Source of the DNA: Pseudomonas monsensis
GTDB lineage: Bacteria; Pseudomonadota; Gammaproteobacteria; Pseudomonadales; Pseudomonadaceae
DNA: 64,000 nt
NCBI RefSeq assembly: GCF_014268495.2
Contig: NZ_CP077087.1
Coordinates: forward strand, 2,917,501-2,981,500
Direction: 5' to 3'
The position numbers and the translations under genes are program-made. The notes under the pieces were generated by a model that was given only the letters and a program-made list of their open reading frames with translations, did not search any database and had not been told where the DNA came from. Of the stretch, positions 16,335 to 24,353 are shown piece after piece. Each line of letters begins with the position of its first letter. The first letter of the stretch is position 1.

Positions 16335-17816
16335 CTAGCGCATCACAAACGGATCAGGCATCGGCGCCTGAGAGAGGTTGATCCACACCGTTTTCAGTTC
16401 GGTGTAGGCCAGCACCGAGTCGATGCCGCTTTCGCGTCCATAGCCACTGTTCTTGAAGCCGCCGATCGGTGCCATCGCCGACACCGCGCGGTAGGTGTTG
16501 ACCCAGATGATCCCCGAGCGCACGTCGCGGGCGAGGCGATGGGCGCGGCCCAGGTCGCGGGTCCAGATGCCGGCGGCAAGGCCAAACTGCGAGTCGTTGG
16601 CGATCGCCAGTGCTTCGGCTTCATCTTTGAAGCGAATCACCGAAGCCACTGGGCCGAAGACTTCTTCCTGCATGATCTTCATTGAGTTGCGGTCGCACTC
16701 GAACAACGTCGGCTCGTAGAACCAGCCCTCGCCGAGATCGCTCGGACGCTTGCCGCCGGTACGCAACCGCGCGCCCTCGGCGATGGCATCGGCGACCAGA
16801 CCTTCGACCACCGCCAGTTGCTGCGCGGTGGCCATCGGGCCCATCTCGCTGTTGTCCTCTTGCGGGTTGCCGATGCGAATGCGTTGGGCGCGTTCAACCA
16901 GTCGGTTGACGAACTCGTCGTAGATTTCGTCCTGCACCAACAGGCGCGAACCCGACACGCAACTCTGCCCCGACGCCGCGTAGATCCCGGCAATCGCGCC
17001 GTTGATCGCGCTGTCCAGATCGGCGTCGGCGAAGATGATGTTCGGTGACTTGCCGCCCAGTTCCAGCGACAGCTTGGCAAAGTTTTCGGCGCTGCTGCGC
17101 ACCACATGCCGGGCCGTGGCCGCGCCGCCGGTGAAGGCGATTTTGCGGATCAGCGGATGGCGGGTGAGGGCGGCGCCGGTGCTCGGGCCGTAACCGGTGA
17201 CGACGTTGACCACGCCCGGCGGAATTCCGGCTTCGAGGGCCAGGCGTGCCAGCTCGAGGATGGTCGCCGAAGCATGTTCGGACGGCTTGATCACGATGGT
17301 GTTGCCGGCGGCGAGGGCCGGAGCCAGTTTGATCGCGGTCAGGTACAGCGGGCTGTTCCACGGAATGATCGCCGCGACTACGCCCATGGCTTCGTGCACG
17401 GTGTAGGCGAACAGATCCGGCTTATCCAGCGGCAGGGTGCCGCCTTCGAGCTTGTCGGCCAGACCGGCGGTGTAGTGGAAGAACTCCGGCAGATAGCCGA
17501 CCTGGCCACGGGTTTCGCGGATCAGCTTGCCGTTGTCGCGGCTTTCCAGCTGCGCCAGTTGTTCCTTGTTCTCGGCGATCAAATCACCGAGACGCCGTAG
17601 CAGTTTGCCGCGTGCGGTGGCGGTGAGGCCGCGCCAGGCCGGGCTGTCGAAGGCCGTCTGCGCTGCTTGCACGGCGCGTTCGACGTCCGCTTCATCAGCG
17701 TCGGGCAGTTCGGCCCAGGCTTGCGCGCAAGCAGGGTTAAGGCTTTCGAAAGTCTTGCCGGAGAGGGCGTCGACCCATTCTCCGCCGATGCACATCTGGA
17801 AGCGTGCGAGTGTCAT
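16335..17816 (-). CDS. NAD(P)-dependent aldehyde dehydrogenase
   Basis: A 493-aa ALDH. The catalytic Cys is in GQSCVSGSR, the general-base Glu in LELGGKSPN, and the cofactor motif is IPWNSPLY...KPSEHAS. Length and C-terminal motif (GGFKNSGYGRE) are standard for the ALDH superfamily. It should oxidise an aldehyde intermediate to its acid. Its start overlaps the hydrolase stop by ATGA. The substrate is unassigned. Confidence 0.95.
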   Translation of the reverse strand: MTLARFQMCIGGEWVDALSGKTFESLNPACAQAWAELPDADEADVERAVQAAQTAFDSPAWRGLTATARGKLLRRLGDLIAENKEQLAQLESRDNGKLIRETRGQVGYLPEFFHYTAGLADKLEGGTLPLDKPDLFAYTVHEAMGVVAAIIPWNSPLYLTAIKLAPALAAGNTIVIKPSEHASATILELARLALEAGIPPGVVNVVTGYGPSTGAALTRHPLIRKIAFTGGAATARHVVRSSAENFAKLSLELGGKSPNIIFADADLDSAINGAIAGIYAASGQSCVSGSRLLVQDEIYDEFVNRLVERAQRIRIGNPQEDNSEMGPMATAQQLAVVEGLVADAIAEGARLRTGGKRPSDLGEGWFYEPTLFECDRNSMKIMQEEVFGPVASVIRFKDEAEALAIANDSQFGLAAGIWTRDLGRAHRLARDVRSGIIWVNTYRAVSAMAPIGGFKNSGYGRESGIDSVLAYTELKTVWINLSQAPMPDPFVMR

Positions 17817-18646
17817 GCAACGATCCCCTTTATATGGTTTTGTCGGGCGTGTGCGTATTCGAGAAATTCCAGCAGCGTCTGGTTGACCAGGCGCGGCGAC
17901 TCTACCGGCATCATATGCCGTTGCTCGGCCAGCACCGCAACCTTCGCACCGGGGATGCGTCGGGCCAGTTGCTCGGCCATTTCCGGGGTCGAACCCGGAT
18001 CGAGCTCGCCAGTGGCGATCAGCGTCGGCGCCTGAATGCTGCCCAGGTCGTCGGCGCGGTACATGTCTTGGGTGGCGAACAGTTCGTAGGTGGTCAGGTA
18101 GCCTTGCGGATCATTGCCGGCCAGGGTCTGGCGGATCGCTGCGATCTGCGCCGGGTTGGCCGCTTGATATTCGCGGCTGAACCAACGCGACAGCGCCGCT
18201 TCGGCGTTGGCGTCGGGACCATGTTCGGCCGCTTGCGCGGTGCGCGCGATCACGCCGGCACGCTGTTCTTCGCTGCGGTTGAACACGCTGTTCAACACCA
18301 CCAGGCTTTGCAGGCGCTCCGGGTAATGCAGGGCAAAGGCCCGCGCAACCAGACCGCCCATGGAGAAACCGATCACTGCTGCCTGGGGCAGATTCAAGTG
18401 ATCGAGCAGCTCCAGCAACTGATCGGCGTAACCCAGCAGCGCGGTGCCGCTGGCCGGGCGCGGGCTGGCGCCATGGCCGAGCATGTCGTAGGCGATCACC
18501 CGGTATTGGCTGGACAGGCCGACAATCTGGCCGCCCCACATTTCTTTGTTCAGGCCCACGCCGTGGATCAAAACCACGGGCTGGCCTTGGCCGGTCGCCA
18601 GGTAACTGGTGCCCGCCGGGGTGAGTTCAGCGGTGAGCCGAATCAT
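17813..18646 (-). CDS. Alpha/beta hydrolase (RutD/PcaD-like)
   Basis: A 277-aa alpha/beta-hydrolase fold enzyme. The oxyanion motif is LIHGVGLNKEMW (residues 25-36), the nucleophile elbow GFSMGG, the acid in GELDPGS and the final His in AEQRHMM. The ATG at 18646 has AGGAG upstream; the longer frame overlaps DUF1185 and is a shadow. It resembles enol-lactone hydrolases (PcaD) and RutD. With the CMD protein it suggests hydrolysis of a ring-cleavage or lactone/amide intermediate. Confidence 0.93.
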   Translation of the reverse strand: MIRLTAELTPAGTSYLATGQGQPVVLIHGVGLNKEMWGGQIVGLSSQYRVIAYDMLGHGASPRPASGTALLGYADQLLELLDHLNLPQAAVIGFSMGGLVARAFALHYPERLQSLVVLNSVFNRSEEQRAGVIARTAQAAEHGPDANAEAALSRWFSREYQAANPAQIAAIRQTLAGNDPQGYLTTYELFATQDMYRADDLGSIQAPTLIATGELDPGSTPEMAEQLARRIPGAKVAVLAEQRHMMPVESPRLVNQTLLEFLEYAHARQNHIKGIVA

Positions 18647-18677
18647 GGAGCGCTCCTGCAATGCCTTTTTATTGTGA

Positions 18678-19268
18678 TTACTGGGCTTTTTCGGCAGCCA
18701 GTTCTTCCAGGTCGATGTAGCGGTTGCCGATGCGCGGGTGCAGGCGACCACCGTCGGCGCAACCGAGCACCACGACGATTTCGTCGGCACGCGGCGCGTC
18801 TTCGATCTGCATTTCCAGGGTGATGTAGTGCGAACGCTGGCCTTCGTCGTCCTTGTGCATCATCGGGATCTGAATCGAGGTGCCCGGACCGCCGCGCTTG
18901 TTGGTGAAGCTCAGGTAGCTCTTGGCCTTGACCGCTTCGCGGTAGTGGTTGCCGAAGCGCAGGGTGTGGATCACCGCGGAGGCGTGTTCGATCTCGCCGT
19001 CGGCACCGACCACAGCCGCTTTGCCGTAGGCCTCGATTTTTTCCGCACCGCCAATGATGCCGACCAGACGCTCGACCATCAGTGCGCCGAGGTCGGAGCA
19101 GTTGGCGCGGATCTGCGGCTTGAGGTCTTCAACGAAACCGTTGCCCACCCAAGGGTTCTTCATCACCACCGCCAGGCCGACCATGGTCACTGGCTTGTCA
19201 GCCGCCTTGCCGCCTTCGATAAAGGTTTCTTCGACATAGCTGACGATCTTGCGAATTTCGAAACTCAT
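18678..19268 (-). CDS. DUF1185 ('amino acid synthesis') family protein
   Basis: A 196-aa protein of PF06684. The family has crystal structures with a chorismate-mutase-like trimer fold but no established reaction. It is recognised by the start SFEIRKIVSYVEETFIEGGK, the middle GLAVVMKNPWVGNGFVEDL and the end GGRLHPRIGNRYIDLEEL. It is the first gene of the seven-gene operon 19268-13940, and its promoter carries a perfect TGGTATACCA site. First position suggests a key step, possibly ring hydration or cleavage. Confidence 0.9.
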   Translation of the reverse strand: MSFEIRKIVSYVEETFIEGGKAADKPVTMVGLAVVMKNPWVGNGFVEDLKPQIRANCSDLGALMVERLVGIIGGAEKIEAYGKAAVVGADGEIEHASAVIHTLRFGNHYREAVKAKSYLSFTNKRGGPGTSIQIPMMHKDDEGQRSHYITLEMQIEDAPRADEIVVVLGCADGGRLHPRIGNRYIDLEELAAEKAQ

Positions 19269-19305
19269 GAGCTGCTCCGTGGGGGATTAAGAGTGTCTGT
19301 GCGTC

Positions 19306-19325
19306 TTATGGTATACCATAATACC
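19306..19325 (-). promoter_or_regulatory. GntR operator of the catabolic operon
   Basis: TTATGGTATACCATAA, a 16-bp perfect palindrome (19306-19321) centred on TGGTATACCA, lies 38 bp upstream of the DUF1185 start. It is the strongest of the three related sites. Confidence 0.8.
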
Positions 19326-19407
19326 GATCGTGCAAGTCCCCTCGATGATTTTTGCCGCATCACCCCGGCGAATGGTCATGTATTCAAATCCCACAACCAC
19401 CACCAAC

Positions 19408-19503
19408 CCCTGTGGGAGCGAGCTTGCTCGCGAAGGCGGCGTAACGGTCACCCTCTTTATTGGCTGATCCACCGCTTTCGCGAGCAAGCTCGCTCCCACA
19501 GGG
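19408..19503. repeat. Inverted REP pair (GAGCTTGCTCGCGA type)
   Basis: CCTGTGGGAGCGAGCTTGCT and its reverse complement are 40-50 bp apart. With the operator it fills much of the 19269-19717 gap. The rest (19510-19717) holds a probable promoter region, but I could not place a convincing -35/-10. Confidence 0.85.
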
Positions 19504-19717
19504 AAATTCATTCGTTACAGAGGGCCGCTTTCGGTTAACAAAAGATAACGTGGCGCCGATTGTCAGACGTTTCGAAAGCCCGATAGGATGAGCCAGCTTC
19601 CGAAGTGGCTCTGGATTGCGGGTTTCAGGACTATGCTTCTGACTAGCCGTCAGCGGAGCACACTTGCGGCGCCCTTGAAGGCCAAATGGCCTAACAATAA
19701 TAAATAGGGGAAGGTTT

Positions 19718-20761
19718 ATGAGTCGTTGCCGCCCGCCGGCGTTACGCAACACCGCGTTGCTGGCCACAGCACTCTCGCTGCTGGGCTTTGCCACCTTGTC
19801 GGCACCTGTGAGCGCTGCCGAAGCGCCGGCCGACGTGGTTTACGCCACCGCATCAGCCAAAGCCGCGAAAAGCCTGATACTCGACGTCGTCCACGCCGGC
19901 ACCCGGTTGGTGGCGGTGGGTGATCGCGGGCACATTCTCTATTCCGACGACCAGGGCAAGACCTGGACCCAGGCCAAGGTGCCGACCCGGCAACTGCTGA
20001 CGGCGGTGTACTTTGTCGATGACAAACACGGCTGGGCCGTCGGCCATGACGCGCAGATCCTTGCCAGCGAAGACGGCGGTCTGACCTGGAGCAAACAATT
20101 CGAAGACCTCAAACGTGAATCGCCGCTGCTCGACGTCTGGTTCAAGGACGTCAACAGCGGCATGGCCGTGGGCGCTTACGGCGCGCTGCTGGAAACCACC
20201 GACGGCGGCAAGCACTGGGAAGACGTCAGTGACCGCCTCGACAACGAAGACCAGTTCCACCTCAACGCCATTGCGGCGGTGAAGGATGCCGGGCTGTTCA
20301 TCGTCGGCGAGTCGGGCAGCATGTTTCGCTCCGCCGACTGGGGCCAGACCTGGGAAAAACTCGAAGGCCCGTACGAAGGTTCGCTGTTCGGCGCGATCGG
20401 CACGGCGCAACCGCAGACCCTGCTGGCTTATGGCTTGCGCGGCAACCTCTATCGCTCCACCGACTTCGGCAGCACCTGGGAGCAGATCGAGCTGAAAGCC
20501 GCACGCGGTGCGCTGGAATTCGGCCTGTCCGGCGCGACCCTGCTCGAAGACGGCTCGATCGTGATCGTCGGTAACGGCGGTTCGGTGATCAGTAGCAGCG
20601 ACAACGGCGAAACCTTCAGCGTGTTCAACCGCCCGGATCGTATTTCGCTGTCATCGGTCACCGCTGCCGGTGACGGCAACCTGATTCTGACCGGGCAGGG
20701 CGGTGTCCACACCACGCTGCCGAACGGTGCCGAGATCAATAATAAGAAGGCGGGGCTATGA
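19718..20761 (+). CDS. YCF48-like/BNR-repeat exported protein linked to an RND transporter
   Basis: A 347-aa exported beta-propeller protein. Signal peptide to about residue 34 (...LSAPVSAAEA). At least five sialidase-type repeats follow, each ending in a D-x-G-x-T-W block: SDDQGKTW, SEDGGLTW, TTDGGKHW, SADWGQTW, STDFGSTW. This is the Ycf48/photosystem-stability-factor-like family. It overlaps the MMPL transporter start by ATGA. In other pseudomonads this pair commonly follows DUF1302 and DUF1329 genes; those are absent here. Probably a periplasmic accessory to the transporter. Confidence 0.9.
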   Translation: MSRCRPPALRNTALLATALSLLGFATLSAPVSAAEAPADVVYATASAKAAKSLILDVVHAGTRLVAVGDRGHILYSDDQGKTWTQAKVPTRQLLTAVYFVDDKHGWAVGHDAQILASEDGGLTWSKQFEDLKRESPLLDVWFKDVNSGMAVGAYGALLETTDGGKHWEDVSDRLDNEDQFHLNAIAAVKDAGLFIVGESGSMFRSADWGQTWEKLEGPYEGSLFGAIGTAQPQTLLAYGLRGNLYRSTDFGSTWEQIELKAARGALEFGLSGATLLEDGSIVIVGNGGSVISSSDNGETFSVFNRPDRISLSSVTAAGDGNLILTGQGGVHTTLPNGAEINNKKAGL

Positions 20762-23142
20762 CTTCCTTGATCACTCCTCAGCAGGACAAGGCGACGTTTC
20801 TCGAACGCCTGATTTTCAACAACCGCCCGGCGGTGATTCTGATCTGTCTGGTGGTGAGTATTTTCCTGTTCTGGCAGGCCACGCTGATCCGGCCGTCGAC
20901 CAGTTTCGAAAAAATGATCCCGCTCAAGCATCCGTTCATCGAGAAGATGATGGAGCACCGCAACGATCTGGCGAACCTGGGCAACACCGTGCGCATTTCG
21001 GTGGAGGCCAAGGACGGCGACATCTTCTCCAAGGAGTACATGGAGACCCTGCGGCAAATCAACGACGAGGTGTTCTACATCTCCGGCGTCGACCGTTCTG
21101 GCCTCAAGTCGCTGTGGAGCCCGAGCGTACGCTGGACCGAAGTGACCGAAGAAGGTTTTGCCGGTGGTGAAGTGATCCCGCAGAGCTACAACGGTTCTCA
21201 GGACAGCCTCGACCTGCTGCGCAACAACGTGCTCAAGTCCGGGCAAGTCGGGCGCCTGGTGGCCAACGACTTCAAGTCGAGCATCGTCGATATCCCGCTG
21301 CTGGAGTCCTATCCGGATCCGGAAGACCAGGGCAAGTTGCTGGCCCTGGACTATCGCAAGTTCTCCCATGAGCTCGAAGACAAGATCCGCAACAAGTTCG
21401 AAGCGCAGAACCCCAACGTCAAGATCCACATCGTCGGTTTCGCCAAGAAGGTCGGCGACCTGATCGACGGTCTGGTGATGGTGGTGCTGTTCTTCGGCAT
21501 CGCCTTCGTCATCACCCTGATCCTGCTGCTGTGGTTCACCAACTGCCTGCGCAGCACCATTGCGGTGTTGAGTACGACGCTGGTCGCGGTGGTCTGGCAG
21601 CTTGGCTTGATGCACTTCTTCGGCTTCGGACTCGACCCGTATTCGATGCTGGTGCCGTTCCTGATCTTCGCCATCGGCATTTCCCACGGCGTGCAGAAGA
21701 TCAACGGTATCGCCCTGCAATCGAGTGAAGCCGACAACGCCCTGACCGCGGCGCGGCGCACCTTCCGGCAACTGTTCCTGCCGGGGATGATCGCGATTCT
21801 CGCTGACGCGGTGGGCTTCATCACGCTGCTGATCATCGACATTGGCGTGATTCGCGAACTGGCCATCGGCGCGTCAATCGGCGTGGCGGTGATCGTGTTC
21901 ACCAACCTGATCCTGCTGCCGGTCGCCATTTCCTATGTCGGCATCAGCAAACGCGCCATCGCCAAGAGCAAGAAAGACGCAAACCGCGAACACCCGTTCT
22001 GGCGCCTGCTGTCGAACTTCGCCAATCCGAAAGTCGCACGCATCTCGGTGGTGCTGGCACTGATCGCCTTCGGCGGCGGCCTCTGGTACAGCCAGAACCT
22101 GAAAATCGGCGACCTCGACCAAGGCGCGCCGGAACTGCGGCCGGACTCGCGCTACAACAAGGACAACAACTTCATCATCAACAACTATTCGACCAGTTCC
22201 GACGTGCTGGTGGTGATGGTCAAGACCAAGGCTGAAGGTTGCTCGCGCTTTGAGGCCATGGCGCCGATTGATGAGCTGATGTGGAAGATGCAGAACACCG
22301 AGGGCGTGCAGTCGGCGATCTCGCTGGTGACGGTGTCCAAGCAGATGATCAAGGGCATGAACGAGGGCAACCTGAAATGGGAAACCCTGTCACGCAACCC
22401 GGACGTGCTGAACAACTCGATTGCCCGCGCCGATGGCCTGTACAACAACAGTTGCTCGCTGGCGCCAGTGCTGGTGTTCCTCAACGATCACAAGGCTGAA
22501 ACCCTCGATCGGGCGGTGCACGCGGTGCAGGAATTCGCCAAGGACAATAACAAGGACGGTCTGGAATTCATTCTCGCGGCCGGTAACGCCGGGATCGAAG
22601 CGGCCACCAACGAAGTCATCAAGCAGGCCGAGCTGACCATCCTGATCCTGGTGTACATCTGCGTGGCGGTGATGTGCATGATCACCTTCCGTTCGTGGGC
22701 GGCGACGCTGTGCATCGTCCTGCCGCTGGTGCTGACCTCGGTACTCGGCAACGCGCTGATGGCGTTCATGGGCATTGGCGTGAAGGTCGCGACCTTGCCG
22801 GTGGTGGCACTGGGTGTGGGGATTGGCGTGGACTACGGCATCTACATCTACAGCCGCCTGGAAAGTTTCCTGCGCGCGGGGTTGCCGTTGCAGGAAGCCT
22901 ATTACCAGACCCTGAAATCCACCGGTAAAGCCGTGCTGTTCACCGGTTTGTGCCTGGCCATCGGCGTGTGCACCTGGATCTTCTCGGCGATCAAGTTCCA
23001 GGCCGACATGGGGCTGATGCTGACCTTCATGCTGCTCTGGAACATGTTCGGCGCGCTGTGGCTGCTGCCGGCACTGGCGAAGTTCCTGATCAAGCCGGAG
23101 AAACTGGCGGGGCAGAAGGGCAATTCGCTGTTTGCGCATTGA
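20758..23142 (+). CDS. MMPL/RND-family transporter
   Basis: A 794-aa inner-membrane protein with two repeats of one membrane helix, a large periplasmic loop and five more helices. The first helix is ILICLVVSIFLFWQATLI (residues 25-42); helix bundles follow near residues 235-400 and 620-780. Motifs such as GISHGVQKINGIALQ and GVGIGVDYGIYIYSRLE are typical of the MMPL/hopanoid-transporter branch of RND proteins. No adaptor or outer-membrane channel is nearby, and the substrate is unknown. Lipid or hydrophobic-compound export is the usual role of the branch. Confidence 0.94.
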   Translation: MTSLITPQQDKATFLERLIFNNRPAVILICLVVSIFLFWQATLIRPSTSFEKMIPLKHPFIEKMMEHRNDLANLGNTVRISVEAKDGDIFSKEYMETLRQINDEVFYISGVDRSGLKSLWSPSVRWTEVTEEGFAGGEVIPQSYNGSQDSLDLLRNNVLKSGQVGRLVANDFKSSIVDIPLLESYPDPEDQGKLLALDYRKFSHELEDKIRNKFEAQNPNVKIHIVGFAKKVGDLIDGLVMVVLFFGIAFVITLILLLWFTNCLRSTIAVLSTTLVAVVWQLGLMHFFGFGLDPYSMLVPFLIFAIGISHGVQKINGIALQSSEADNALTAARRTFRQLFLPGMIAILADAVGFITLLIIDIGVIRELAIGASIGVAVIVFTNLILLPVAISYVGISKRAIAKSKKDANREHPFWRLLSNFANPKVARISVVLALIAFGGGLWYSQNLKIGDLDQGAPELRPDSRYNKDNNFIINNYSTSSDVLVVMVKTKAEGCSRFEAMAPIDELMWKMQNTEGVQSAISLVTVSKQMIKGMNEGNLKWETLSRNPDVLNNSIARADGLYNNSCSLAPVLVFLNDHKAETLDRAVHAVQEFAKDNNKDGLEFILAAGNAGIEAATNEVIKQAELTILILVYICVAVMCMITFRSWAATLCIVLPLVLTSVLGNALMAFMGIGVKVATLPVVALGVGIGVDYGIYIYSRLESFLRAGLPLQEAYYQTLKSTGKAVLFTGLCLAIGVCTWIFSAIKFQADMGLMLTFMLLWNMFGALWLLPALAKFLIKPEKLAGQKGNSLFAH

Positions 23143-23161
23143 TCTGAAGGGCTGAAACGAC

Positions 23162-23193
23162 AAAGCCGCAACCTTAGGGTTGCGGCTTTTTTT
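23162..23193 (+). terminator. Intrinsic terminator after the MMPL transporter
   Basis: AAAGCCGCAACC pairs perfectly with GGTTGCGGCTTT across a TTAG loop, followed by a T-run. Confidence 0.93.
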
Positions 23194-23211
23194 GTGGCTC
23201 AAGATCAACAG

Positions 23212-23436
23212 CCCCTCACCCTGGCCCTCTCCCGGAGGGAGAGGGGACTGACCGAGGTGTGCGGCTTGATACATCGACCTGAAACACCGAGTCGATTATG
23301 GAATCACAGCAAATCGTTCGACTTGAGATGTCGAGTCGGTTATGGATTCACAGCAGATCGTTCAAGTCGGCGTAGTTCTTAAATATCCCCCAATCGGTCC
23401 CCTCTACCTCTGGGAGAGGGCTAGGGTGAGGGCAGA
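23212..23436. repeat. Palindromic CCCTCTCCC/GGGAGAGGG intergenic repeat
   Basis: It begins CCCCTCACCCTGGCCCTCTC and ends GGGAGAGGGCTAGGGTGAGGG. An internal near-duplicate link (GAGTCGATTATGGAATCACAG and GAGTCGGTTATGGATTCACAG, each followed by CA.ATCGTTC) is about 58 bp apart. No gene is seen. Confidence 0.75.
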
Positions 23437-23448
23437 AGATCTCAAGTC

Positions 23449-24168
23449 TTAGGTAAGTTCAGCGCCAAGCACAGCACTCAATGCGCTGCGAGCATCATCC
23501 AGTTGCACCAACGTCGTATGCCGAGCACCAAGGGCATCACGATTCTCAATCGCCGTCAAAATCGCCTTGTGCCGAGGCAACGCCAACTCATGCAGATTCG
23601 GCCGCTGATTCGAGTGCTTCAACGCCTCGGCAATCGCCACCGACAACATGTTGCACAGGTTCGCCAACAGATCATTGTGCGTCGCATCGGCAATCCGGCT
23701 GTGGAAGTCGAGGTCCGGTTGCAGCAAGGCTTCCGGTGTCGGCGCCGCTTCCATGCGCTGGTAAGCCTCACCAATCGCCGCAATGTCGGCCTCGGTCGCA
23801 TGCTGGGCGGCGAGGGCGGCAGCGGCCGGTTCGATGATGCTGCGCACGCTGGTCAGCACATTGAAGAATTCGTTCTGCGGGCTGCTCTGCATCAGCCAGT
23901 GCAGCACGTCCGGGTCGAGCATGTGCCATTCGCGGCGCGCTTTGACGACGGTTCCGACCCGTGGTTTGGAATACACCAGCCCCTTGGCCACCAGCACCCG
24001 TGTGGCTTCGCGCAACACCGGCCGGCTGACCGCGTATTCCTCGCAGAGCAAGGCTTCGGCGGGCAGTTTGTCGTCGGGCAAAAAGCGTCCGGAGACGATC
24101 TGCATGCCCAGTTCCTGGACAATGCGCGAGTGCATGCTTTTGCGGTCGGAAGGTTTGCGGTAATCCAT
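23449..24168 (-). CDS. FadR-type GntR regulator of the sugar-acid genes
   Basis: A 239-aa regulator. The winged helix-turn-helix at residues 12-75 includes LPAEALLCEEYAVSRPVLRE. The C-terminal FCD domain has the Asp/His pattern DLDFHSRIADATHN. It is downstream of, and in the same direction as, the IlvD/Edd dehydratase, separated by a REP pair. FCD regulators in such clusters usually sense the sugar acid or its keto-acid. Candidate operators lie in the divergent promoter at 26104-26200. Confidence 0.92.
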   Translation of the reverse strand: MDYRKPSDRKSMHSRIVQELGMQIVSGRFLPDDKLPAEALLCEEYAVSRPVLREATRVLVAKGLVYSKPRVGTVVKARREWHMLDPDVLHWLMQSSPQNEFFNVLTSVRSIIEPAAAALAAQHATEADIAAIGEAYQRMEAAPTPEALLQPDLDFHSRIADATHNDLLANLCNMLSVAIAEALKHSNQRPNLHELALPRHKAILTAIENRDALGARHTTLVQLDDARSALSAVLGAELT

Positions 24169-24249
24169 GGGGAGCGGGGCAATCCTGAGCGATGGAGATG
24201 CCGCGCATCATAGCAGGCACGGCACAATCTTGAGGCGGGTAAAGAACAA

Positions 24250-24343
24250 CTGTGGGAGCGAGCTTGCTCGCGAAAGCGATGGATCAAACAACATTACAGT
24301 TGAATGTACCGCCGTCTTCGCGAGCAAGCTCGCTCCCACAGGG
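24250..24343. repeat. Inverted REP pair (GAGCTTGCTCGCGA type)
   Basis: CTGTGGGAGCGAGCTTGCTC and its reverse complement flank about 45 bases between the dehydratase and regulator genes. Confidence 0.85.
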
Positions 24344-24353
24344 ATTTGTGTGA

